Below the pieces are notes generated by a model. That model searched no databases, was not told where the DNA came from, and was given only the letters and a program-made list of their open reading frames with translations. Both the position numbers and the translations under genes were made by a program. Below, one piece after another: positions 1 through 7,250 of a DNA stretch of 64,000 bases (positions within the stretch are counted from its first letter, which is position 1; each line of letters starts with the position of its first letter). The stretch lies in NCBI GenBank assembly GCA_910579395.1, contig CAJTUC010000007.1, positions 1 through 64,000 of the forward strand, written 5' to 3'. Source of the DNA: an uncultured Lachnospiraceae bacterium (GTDB taxonomy: Bacteria; Bacillota; Clostridia; Lachnospirales; Lachnospiraceae).

Positions 1-45
1 ACCGGCATTGGCATAGGTATTTTTCTTACGCAGAAATTTTGCCAT
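1..45 (-). CDS. Possible start of an unknown gene, cut by the window edge
   Basis: An ATG at 43-45 on the minus strand opens a frame of 15 codons (basic, starting MAKFLRKKN) that runs off the left edge. It lies seven bases beyond the stop of the small gene at 52-360, as expected for a downstream operon partner. No good ribosome binding site is visible, so it may not be a true start. No function can be assigned. Confidence 0.25.
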   Translation of the reverse strand, partial: MAKFLRKKNTYANAG

Positions 46-51
46 TTTGCG

Positions 52-360
52 TCAAAAATCATTGGTAAGTGGCCTAACCATTTTTCCACCTTTTGTAATA
101 AGCATCCTCCTCATTCTTATTCCACTAACTCCATATCTGTTAAAATGCTTTTTTGCATCCGCATTAGCTAAATTAATAAATATATTTTCCATAGCATTAC
201 TTTTATTATCATAAAATTCATTATATGTTCTTTCTCTAATATTTGGGTTTTTGCAATAGTGTAAATATCCCCCGTAATATTTTACGACTTCGTATAATTT
301 ATTGGTTTCTACCAAATCTCGCATATCTCTGTCTTTTCGTCTACTTCTATATATATCCAT
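52..360 (-). CDS. Small basic protein of unknown function
   Basis: This frame encodes 102 residues when started at the ATG at 358-360 (MDIYRSRRKDRD). That start is preceded by GAGAGG with about 8 bases of spacing; the longer frame back to 396 has no ribosome binding site. The protein is rich in Arg, Lys, Asn and Tyr, has no signal peptide or membrane segment, and contains no motif I recognise. The charged C-terminal part (GIRMRRMLITKGGKMVRPL) could bind nucleic acid, but that is a guess. The gene sits in DNA clearly more AT-rich than the rest of the window, consistent with an accessory or mobile segment. Confidence 0.55.
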   Translation of the reverse strand: MDIYRSRRKDRDMRDLVETNKLYEVVKYYGGYLHYCKNPNIRERTYNEFYDNKSNAMENIFINLANADAKKHFNRYGVSGIRMRRMLITKGGKMVRPLTNDF

Positions 361-757
361 TGTATTTTCCTCTCTCTTTCTTCTGTTTTCTATCATTCAT
401 TATTCACATGCATAAGAAACTATACACTAATATATAAAATTGTACCGTTAAATCATGAAATTGCTAATAGATACCTCTTGTTATAAAACCCATTCCCAAT
501 CACAAGTATATTCATAAGCCATTTCCTCCTAATAAAAATCGACAAAATCCCTTATTCTATTCTATAATTCTCTTTTACTACCTTCAACAACCTTACTCTG
601 CAAATTTTGCCGATTTTCATGCTAATTTTGCTTAAAACCAACTTAGAATAACCTCATCTCTGTTATCTCGAAAACATTTCACTATTTTTATTCAATAAAA
701 AAGACCTCCTGCTAAACAAAGAAGCCTTTTATATATTAATATATATTCAATTTTGTA
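361..757. other. AT-rich gene-free stretch
   Basis: About 400 bases of strongly AT-rich sequence separate the small accessory gene from the truncated aldo/keto reductase. All frames are heavily interrupted by stops. I see no tRNA, no convincing hairpin terminator and no repeat. On the minus strand a GGAGG at 692-697 is followed by ATT and an early stop, so it does not open a gene. This is probably decayed accessory DNA. Confidence 0.5.
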
Positions 758-1651
758 CTAATAAAACCCCCTAATATGATCAGGGTTACTGGAACCGGGG
801 ATGACAACCACGCCCTTTTGCAGATTCCAGCGTAAGATTACCTGCGCAGAAGACACGCCATGCGCCCCGGCTATTTCAGAGATCACAGGATCACCAAGCA
901 GCTCTCCCGTATGCCCTCTGCCACCCAGCGGATACCATCCCTGTACCACGATTCCTAAATCCTGGATAAACGGGATCACATCATTCTCCTGATAATACGG
1001 ATGGATTTCATTTTGAACCAATGCTGGGACAGTATCCACCTGCGGCAGAAATTCCGTCAGTTCCTCCACATACCAGTTCGACAGCCCGATGGAACGGATT
1101 TTCCCATCTTCCACAAACTGCTCCATCGCTTTATACGCTTCCACATCATTCGGGTCTGGATGGTGCAAAAGCATTAAGTCCACATAGCCAATATTCAGCC
1201 GGTCAAGACAAGCCTGGATCGACTGGGCCGGATTCTCCATTTCACTGCCCGGATAAATTTTTGTCGTAACAAAAATATCCTCCCGCTGTATGATTCCTTC
1301 GCTGATTGCTTTCCGGATTGCCTGCCCAATCTCCTCCTCATTACCATAGGCAGAAGCAGTATCAATCAAACGAACACCGTTTGATAATGCGGATTTCACA
1401 GAATTGATACACTCATCACCATGAAGGCTGTACGTCCCAAGGCCGTTAATTGGCATCTCATATCCGCTGTTTAGCATGACCGTCTTTCTTTCAAAATCAA
1501 ACTCTGCTTTTACAATGGTTTCTTCCCCTGCCGTTGGTTCGCTGCCTGTATGATTGGGTACAGTCCCGGTTTCCCCCACCTCGCTTTGCCCGCACGCTGT
1601 CAATGGAAATGCCAATAAGAAAACAAATATAAGGCTGAATATCTTACTCAT
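758..1651 (-). CDS. Aldo/keto reductase lipoprotein, C-terminally truncated
   Basis: Residues 1-20 form a lipoprotein signal peptide with lipobox LTAC (Cys20), so the enzyme would be anchored outside the membrane. Residues 55-297 match the aldo/keto reductase TIM barrel: Asp97 in RLIDTAS, Tyr102, Lys131 in VTTKI and His163 in LLHHP form the usual NADPH-dependent carbonyl-reductase site. The NADP-binding loop GSSNPDHIR is present, but the protein stops three residues later at GFY. Most family members continue some 20 or more residues here with a final helix. The stop lies where the sequence turns AT-rich, suggesting a deletion or insertion junction. The start is supported by AAGGGAG upstream of the ATG at 1651. 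It is the last gene of the minus-strand redox cluster. Confidence 0.85.
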   Translation of the reverse strand: MSKIFSLIFVFLLAFPLTACGQSEVGETGTVPNHTGSEPTAGEETIVKAEFDFERKTVMLNSGYEMPINGLGTYSLHGDECINSVKSALSNGVRLIDTASAYGNEEEIGQAIRKAISEGIIQREDIFVTTKIYPGSEMENPAQSIQACLDRLNIGYVDLMLLHHPDPNDVEAYKAMEQFVEDGKIRSIGLSNWYVEELTEFLPQVDTVPALVQNEIHPYYQENDVIPFIQDLGIVVQGWYPLGGRGHTGELLGDPVISEIAGAHGVSSAQVILRWNLQKGVVVIPGSSNPDHIRGFY

Positions 1652-1669
1652 TTCACAGTCTCCCTTACG

Positions 1670-2200
1670 TTATTTCAGATTTCTTCCGAAATCCCGAAGC
1701 TCTTTTAACTTCGAGGCAGAACCGTTTTCCATGCCGTGTGCTGTAATTACTCCCATATTCTCAAGGCCAAGGTATTCCAGAAAATCCCCCCTGTAGGAGA
1801 ACATTGCACCATCATACATTGCAGGATCACCGGAACTTAATATCATAGCCACTTTTTTCAGGTTCCGGGGCTTCCTCGGATAGGCGGCAGAATAGAAGCG
1901 GTCAAAGGTACACTTTAACTGCCCTGAAACACCGTGATAATAAATCGGTGAAGCAATGACAAGCATATCCGCCTCCCCCAGCAGAGAATAGACTTCCTGC
2001 ATATCATCTTTCTGCACGCAGGCTCCGTTTCCCTTTGTATGACAGTATTCGCAGGCAAGACAACCCGCAATCTTTTTCTTACATACATCAATCAAATCCA
2101 CCCTGTGTCCTGCGGATTCCGCGCCTTCCCGAAATGCATCTACCATCTGTTTCGTATTGCCCTTTGGACGGGGGCTTCCGTTCAATACCAAAATACGCAT
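1670..2200 (-). CDS. NADPH-dependent FMN reductase / iron-sulfur flavoprotein
   Basis: The protein has 176 residues with a flavodoxin-like fold. The N-terminal strand and phosphate-binding loop MRILVLNGSPRPKGNT (1-16) bind FMN, and SPIYYHGVSGQLK is the second flavin loop. A compact cysteine cluster C47-x2-C50-x2-C53-x7-C61 is the [4Fe-4S] motif of the iron-sulfur flavoprotein group. I place the start at 2200 because GGAG lies 8 bases upstream; the longer frame to 2215 adds five residues without such a site. It probably transfers electrons from NAD(P)H or ferredoxin to small acceptors such as quinones or azo and nitro compounds; the substrate is not deducible. It lies 18 bases upstream of the aldo/keto reductase in the same direction. 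Confidence 0.85.
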   Translation of the reverse strand: MRILVLNGSPRPKGNTKQMVDAFREGAESAGHRVDLIDVCKKKIAGCLACEYCHTKGNGACVQKDDMQEVYSLLGEADMLVIASPIYYHGVSGQLKCTFDRFYSAAYPRKPRNLKKVAMILSSGDPAMYDGAMFSYRGDFLEYLGLENMGVITAHGMENGSASKLKELRDFGRNLK

Positions 2201-2321
2201 AATTATTATCTCCATATTGTATACTTATTTTCTACCGACACCAGAATGTCTCACTAAAAGCGGGATGCCCTGGCATACGGCATCCCGCTACAGCATGGTA
2301 ACGTTTTGTTCTGCGCCGACT

Positions 2322-3062
2322 TTAGATTCCCTGCTTCGTGGGACGAATCATAATCTCACTCACCGACATCCGGTCTGGTGTTTCGATGGCGTAGGCCACG
2401 GCGGTTGCAATATCCTCCGCAGTCAGAGAATCAATCGTCTTCCTGAAATCCAGTTCCGCCTGACGTGCGCTTTCACTTTGAATGGATTTATAAAGGTCTG
2501 TAGCTACATTGCCCGGTGAAATGATTGTAGATTTGATGTTATCCATCCGGTGTTCCTGGCGCAGCCCTTCCATGATTGCCCGCACTGCGAACTTTGTTCC
2601 GCAATACACAGTTGAATTTTCATAGACATGATGTCCCAGTACAGAATCGGTGGCAATAATATGCCCACTGTGCTGTTTCACCATGACAGGTAAAACCGCA
2701 GAAATCCCATTCAATACTCCCATCACATTGATATCCAGCAGCTGGCGCCATTCATTTCTCCTGCCCTCAATTAACGGAGCCGTAGGCATAATGCCCGCAT
2801 TATTGTACAGTACATCCACCCGACAATGCAATTCCACAGCCATGTCGATCACAGCTTTTACTTCTTCATAGCTGACCACATCCGCCGCCTTATAAGCAAT
2901 GGTGCATTCTTCGAGGGAATCTGCCAGTTCCCTGAGCTTTTCTTCACGGCGGGAGGAAATTACAAGTTTTGCCCCCTTGTCCGCCAACAGTCTGACAGTT
3001 GCCTCACCGATTCCACTGGATGCCCCTAAAATTACAACCACCTTGTCATTTATTGTATTCAT
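2322..3062 (-). CDS. Short-chain dehydrogenase/reductase (SDR)
   Basis: This is a 246-residue classical SDR. The cofactor motif GASSGIG spans residues 13-19, NNAG 87-90, catalytic Ser140 lies in ATDS, and the YxxxK pair is Tyr153/Lys157 (YCGTK). Arg residues in ISSRREEK after the second strand suggest NADP(H) preference. The length is normal and the frame intact. The start at 3062 has GAGGAG at good spacing. Homologues in such clusters are annotated as oxidoreductases of unknown substrate. It is the third gene of the divergent redox cluster controlled, by position, by the LysR regulator at 5687. Confidence 0.88.
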   Translation of the reverse strand: MNTINDKVVVILGASSGIGEATVRLLADKGAKLVISSRREEKLRELADSLEECTIAYKAADVVSYEEVKAVIDMAVELHCRVDVLYNNAGIMPTAPLIEGRRNEWRQLLDINVMGVLNGISAVLPVMVKQHSGHIIATDSVLGHHVYENSTVYCGTKFAVRAIMEGLRQEHRMDNIKSTIISPGNVATDLYKSIQSESARQAELDFRKTIDSLTAEDIATAVAYAIETPDRMSVSEIMIRPTKQGI

Positions 3063-3124
3063 CTTATCTGCTCCTCTGCTTTTATACGTTGGAACAGCCT
3101 ATTTCGCTCTGTTATACTGGCTTT

Positions 3125-4290
3125 TTATAAGCTGTTCTTTAAAATCTCCCTGATTTCATCTTTGTCTGGCACCTTATAGCCGCCATCCATGATCAGTGTG
3201 CTTTCAACAATTCCCGGAAGCATCTCCTCTGTTACCCCAAGCTCTTTCAAATTCATCGTAAGACCCAGTTCATTCATATAAACTTCCATTTTTTTCAGGC
3301 CTTCCGCTGCAATCTGCTCATCACTTTTTCCTTCCGGCTCTACATCCCATACGTTCATGGCAAATCTCTTGAACTTTGCCAGCCCAAACGGACAGATAAA
3401 GCGGTAATAGGCCATGGATACCGCTGCAAGGGTCATGCCATGGGTTGCATCCGTATGTGCCGCAACCGCCTGCCCCAGCATATGCACCATCCAGTCTGTA
3501 GATTTTCCTTTTGCCACCAGGGTATTTAACGCCCATGTCGCAATCCACATGATGTTGCTCCTTGCCTCGTAATCCGTAGGATTCTTCACAGCGATCCTGC
3601 TGGAATGAATCAAAGACCGCAGCAGGCCTTCCATCAGATAATCAGAGGTATTGTCATCCTCCCCGGAGAAATACTGCTCTGTAATATGGTTCATGATATC
3701 ATAGATTCCTGCAACCATCTGATATTGCGGCAGCGTGTAGGTAAATACCGGATTTAAGATAGAAAATTTAGGAAACACCTTCTCGTCAAATACATGGCCG
3801 ATCTTCAATTTCTGCTCATGATTCGTAATGACCGCACCGCCGTTCATTTCAGAGCCGGTGCCGACCATTGTCAGGACACAGCCCACCGGGATGATCTCAT
3901 TGTCCACATCTTTCATTTGAAGATAATATTTTTCCCAGGGATTTTCCGTGCAGTATGCAGATACGGAAACTGCTTTCGCATAGTCACAGACAGAACCGCC
4001 CCCAACCGCAAGGATCAGGTCTACCTTACCCTCCCTGGCAATCTTACAGCCTTCATACAGTTTCTGTACCGTTGGATTTGGCATGACGCCTGCATCTTCA
4101 AACACATTTTTCCATTTGCTTTCAAAATCTCCATGACTTTATCATAGATACCATTCTTTTTGATCGACCCGCTGCCATACACAAGCTGTACATTCTGTCC
4201 ATACTTAGGCAGCTCCTCATTAAGGCCGGCAAGGGAATCCTCGCCAAAATAAAGTTTCGTCGGGTTACAATACATAAAATTTCCTAACAT
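3125..4290 (-). pseudogene. Iron-containing alcohol dehydrogenase, frameshifted
   Basis: Two overlapping frames together make one group III (iron-dependent) alcohol dehydrogenase of about 388 residues. The 5' part (4290 back to about 4107) starts MLGNFMYCNPTKLYFGED with a good AGGAG site. The 3' part (from about 4105 down to 3125) continues FEDAGVMPNPT and holds the NAD-binding AVGGGSVCDYAK loop and metal-ligand segments (GIYDIMNHITEQ, VHMLGQAVAAHTDATHG). The break is at the run of five T at 4107-4111 on the plus strand. One extra base there would restore ILKANGKNVFEDAGV in a single frame. It is therefore a one-base deletion in a homopolymer: a real mutation, a phase-variable tract or a sequencing error. 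If real, only the 89-residue product would be made. Confidence 0.85.
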
Positions 4291-4323
4291 CGTTTTTCTC
4301 CTCGCATTCTAAGTTTTTAAATA

Positions 4324-5325
4324 CTATTTTAAATTTTCCGCCAAAAACCGTTCCAGCTTATCAAACGGAATCGTATTCTTTCCTCCGCCGTCATACAGAT
4401 CCGTATGGACTGCATCAGGGATGATCAACAGTTCCTTATTTTCTGTATAAGGATTATCCCTCACCATAGCGGCATAGGCATCACGGCTGAAATAGCAGGA
4501 ATGTGCTTTCTCTCCGTGCATGATCAGGACTGCGCTGCGGATCTCATTGCTGTACTGAAGGATCGGCTGGTTCATAAAGGACATACATCCGATTGCATTC
4601 CAGCCGCCGTTGGAATTTAAGGAACGCTTATGATAGCCGCGGTCCGTTTTATAATAGTTGTGATAATCTGCCACATAGAAAGGCGCATCCTTCGGTAGCG
4701 GATCGACCACACCGCCGCCCAGCGCATAACTGCCATTTTTGTAATCAACAAGTCTTTGGGCGTTCATAGCCTCTTTCTTCGCATGCCGTGCGTCAGCAGA
4801 GTTCTCCGCATCAAAATATCCGTTGGCATTGACACGGGACATATCATACATGGTGGAAGCAACCGTCGCCTTAATGCGGGTATCCAATGCCGCTGCATTG
4901 AGAGCCAGACCTCCCCAGCCGCAGATGCCGATAATGCCGATACGCTCCGTGTCAACATTTTCCTGTACGGAAAGAAAATCAACCGCCGCCTGAAAATCCT
5001 CCGTGTTAATATCCGGCGAAGCCATGTAACGGGGTACGCCGCCGCTTTCGCCGGTAAAAGAAGGGTCAAAGGCAATGGTGAGGAAGCCGCGCTCCGCCAT
5101 TGTCTGCGCATACAATCCGGCTGCCTGCTCTTTTACTGCGCCAAACGGCCCGCATACCGCAATCGCAGCCAGTTTCTTTTCGACCCCCTTCGGCTCATAA
5201 AGGTCTGCCGCCAGCGTGATTCCGTAACGGTTAGGGAATGTCACCTTGCGGTGGCTCACCTTTTCACTTTTCGGGAAAGTCTTATCCCATTCCTTTGTTA
5301 ATTCTAGTTTTACAATATTTTCCAT
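4324..5325 (-). CDS. Alpha/beta hydrolase, dienelactone-hydrolase-like
   Basis: The 333-residue protein resembles the YcjY/dienelactone-hydrolase-like group of alpha/beta hydrolases. An oxyanion-side segment AVCGPFGAVKEQ (around 57) and a nucleophile-elbow segment GIIGICGWGGLALNAAAL (131-147) are clear. A late Asp/His region (IPDAVHTDLYDGGG) could supply the acid and base. At the expected nucleophile position the elbow reads C-G-W-G-G, with Trp137 where serine usually sits. Either Cys135 acts or the protein is not a classical serine hydrolase. I have seen this elbow variant in clostridial annotations, so it is probably a subfamily trait. No signal peptide. The start has GAGAGG upstream. The substrate is unknown. 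Confidence 0.75.
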   Translation of the reverse strand: MENIVKLELTKEWDKTFPKSEKVSHRKVTFPNRYGITLAADLYEPKGVEKKLAAIAVCGPFGAVKEQAAGLYAQTMAERGFLTIAFDPSFTGESGGVPRYMASPDINTEDFQAAVDFLSVQENVDTERIGIIGICGWGGLALNAAALDTRIKATVASTMYDMSRVNANGYFDAENSADARHAKKEAMNAQRLVDYKNGSYALGGGVVDPLPKDAPFYVADYHNYYKTDRGYHKRSLNSNGGWNAIGCMSFMNQPILQYSNEIRSAVLIMHGEKAHSCYFSRDAYAAMVRDNPYTENKELLIIPDAVHTDLYDGGGKNTIPFDKLERFLAENLK

Positions 5326-5364
5326 TTTGCAATGCCTCTCTTTCTTTTCCTTATTTTTTAATGA

Positions 5365-5574
5365 TTACTTTTCTTTTTCCATCCGCCATACTAAAAAATC
5401 AAGGCAGTCAACTCTCCACTGGCTTTCATGCAGGCTGTCCATCAGGCCGCAGCGATGCTTACGCAGCATTTTAATCGCATCCTGAACCTGACCGTTACCA
5501 TACAACCTGCAGACCTTCTCAATGGTCTGGGCGCCACAGCCTGCATCCTTTAGATTCTGAATAAGATCATCCGT
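5365..5574 (-). pseudogene. Small conserved ORF (about 69 codons) lacking a normal start
   Basis: The minus strand from 5574 to 5365 reads as an uninterrupted 69-codon frame, TDDLIQNLKDAGCGAQTIEK then CRLYGNGQVQDAIKMLRKHR and LHESQWRVDCLDFLVW. It resembles a family of about 75-residue clostridial proteins often found beside regulators and reductases; I recall that family only from general experience. A strong GGAGG lies about 10 bases upstream of the first codon, but the codon at 5572-5574 is ACG and an in-frame stop lies further upstream. Insertion of one G (CATACG to CATGACG) would give ATG-ACG-GAT at ideal spacing. So either the start was lost by a one-base deletion or an ATT/ACG start is used. 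Confidence 0.65.
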
Positions 5575-5603
5575 ATGACCGCCTCCCTTCCTGCTGTGTC
5601 TGT

Positions 5604-5657
5604 ATTATATCTTCTTGACTTTCATTTTGCTAATGGCTATAATTTATATCATGATAT
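5604..5657. promoter_or_regulatory. Overlapping divergent promoters for the LysR gene and the redox cluster
   Basis: Plus strand: TTGACT (5615-5620), 17 bases, TATAAT (5638-5643), a near-consensus promoter about 45 bases before the LysR start. Minus strand: TTAGCA (5628-5633) and TATAAT (5604-5609) with 18 bases between, pointing to the redox cluster. The two promoters overlap, as is typical for LysR regulators that repress themselves and control the divergent operon. A perfect 12-base palindrome ATATCATGATAT at 5646-5657 is a candidate LysR site. Confidence 0.7.
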
Positions 5658-5686
5658 GAATTTTTAGAATATCACAGGAGGACAAT

Positions 5687-6574
5687 ATGGAACTGCGAAC
5701 CATGAGATACTTCCTTGCGGTGGCAAGGGAGGAAAATATGACCCGTGCGGCAGAGCTGCTCCACGTTACCCAGCCTACACTTTCCAAACAGTTAAAGGTG
5801 CTTGAAGACGAGCTTGGGAAAAAACTGTTCACGCGCCATAGTTTCAGCATACAGCTTACGGAAGAAGGGATCTTACTGCGGAAACGGGCAGAGGATCTGG
5901 TAAAAATGGCCGATAAGATCACAACGGAATTTCTTGCCCTGGACGATACTCTTGGGGGCGATGTTTACTTCGGTATGGCGGAATCTTACCAGATCAGGCA
6001 TCTTGCCTCCGCCATCAGGCAATTTAAGAGTACCTTTTCTGATATGCGTTACCATATTACAAGCGGCGATACCGAGCAGGTCACGGAAAAGCTGGATAAA
6101 GGCGTAATCGATTTCGCTGTCCTGGCCGAAGAACCAAGTGCCGCAAAATATCATTTCCTTGCCTTTCCCGAAGCCGATCTATGGGGCGTCGTCATGAAAG
6201 CGGACTCTCCCCTGGCAGACAAGCAGACTGTCTGTGCCGATGACCTGGCCGGACTCCCGCTCTTTTGCTCGGAGCAAGGCTGGAACCATGATATCTCCAG
6301 ATGGTGCGGAAATAAACTGGATGAGCTGCATCTCGAAGGGTCTTTCCGCCTGTCCTATAATGGCTCTTTATTTGTAAAGGAAGGGCTCGGATATCTCCTG
6401 ACTTTTCAGCATCTCATTGATACAAGCCCCGGCAGCGGACTTGTTTTCCGCCCACTGTCACCAATCCTGAAAACAAAGATTTATCTGATCTGGAAAAAAT
6501 ATCAGGTGTTTACCCCTATCGCGGAACGACTTCTGGAATACTTAAAGGACAAGTTTGAGGCTATCCCATCATAG
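5687..6574 (+). CDS. LysR-family transcriptional regulator
   Basis: This is a 295-residue LysR regulator. Residues 1-60 form the winged helix-turn-helix (MRYFLAVAREENMTRAAELL, then VTQPTLSKQLKVLEDELGKK), followed by a linker helix and a substrate-binding-like effector domain (about 90-290). AGGAGG precedes the ATG at 5687. It is transcribed divergently from the oxidoreductase cluster at 758-5574 with overlapping promoters, so it most probably controls that cluster in response to a small, perhaps reactive, metabolite. The effector cannot be read from the sequence. No frameshift or truncation is seen, unlike its targets. Confidence 0.92.
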   Translation: MELRTMRYFLAVAREENMTRAAELLHVTQPTLSKQLKVLEDELGKKLFTRHSFSIQLTEEGILLRKRAEDLVKMADKITTEFLALDDTLGGDVYFGMAESYQIRHLASAIRQFKSTFSDMRYHITSGDTEQVTEKLDKGVIDFAVLAEEPSAAKYHFLAFPEADLWGVVMKADSPLADKQTVCADDLAGLPLFCSEQGWNHDISRWCGNKLDELHLEGSFRLSYNGSLFVKEGLGYLLTFQHLIDTSPGSGLVFRPLSPILKTKIYLIWKKYQVFTPIAERLLEYLKDKFEAIPS

Positions 6575-6691
6575 TAAATACACCGTTAATCAATTTAACT
6601 TAAAACCGACTGCTTAAAGCTTGATTTTACACAAAATCCATGTAAACTGTGTCACACAGAATTAAAACATAATTTTAAGGAGGACACAGCA

Positions 6692-6982
6692 ATGCTTCAA
6701 ATATCCGAGATTGTAAAGAAAACTGAAGAAATGTTTGACCTATTCAATCAACATTTTTACAGTAATAAATTGACCCGCCCAGCCATCACCGTATCTCCTG
6801 ACGGCGGGCGCGGCGCATACGGCTGGTGCAGCATCCATGAAATTTGGAACGCAGAGAACGAACTTTACCGGAAGATTAACCTTTGCGCCGAATATCACGA
6901 CCGTCCTATTACCAATCAGGAAGCCAGCACCATGGAAATCAGCTACAATGTAACCGGCCCCCGCCGCAAAGAGCTAATTTGA
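6692..6982 (+). pseudogene. Fused remnant: SprT-like protein N-terminus joined to another mobile-element ORF
   Basis: The first 70 or so of 96 residues (MLQISEIVKKTEEMFDLFNQ, then SPDGGRGAYGWC and LCAEYHDRP) resemble the N-terminus of SprT-like putative metalloproteins carried by clostridial integrative elements. The expected continuation with the HExxH zinc site is missing. Instead the frame runs into MEISYNVTGPRRKELI, which looks like the native start of a different element-borne protein, and stops. AGGAGG precedes the ATG. I read this as a deletion scar inside a dead integrative element. The family match is from memory and unverified. Confidence 0.5.
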
Positions 6983-7124
6983 GAAAGCAGCGAAAAACAT
7001 AGAAACAAATGAAATCCAAGAAAGTCCGCAGAATGATATGCTTTTTCAAGACTTGCAGAAAAATAGCCCTCCGGAATGGAAGGCTTATTTTGTATCAAAG
7101 TTTGTCCCTTTAGACAGTGCCTAA
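6981..7124 (+). pseudogene. C-terminal ORF scrap of a decayed element
   Basis: Immediately after the preceding stop, a 48-codon frame without a start codon reads EKAAKNIETNEIQESPQNDM and ends EWKAYFVSKFVPLDSA. Its amino-acid make-up is protein-like and it is bounded upstream by a stop, so it is probably the tail of a once larger gene. Together with the fused remnant before it, it marks a degraded mobile segment. No family recognised. Confidence 0.4.
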
Positions 7125-7250
7125 ACAAATTTGTTTGCAACCCGCATAAATACTGGATTCTCAAAGTCCATTTCATCACTCGAACTCAGTCAATACCATC
7201 GGGTTCTTTCGTTCAAACTGCCTTCTCGGCATCCCGTACAAACTTTATGA

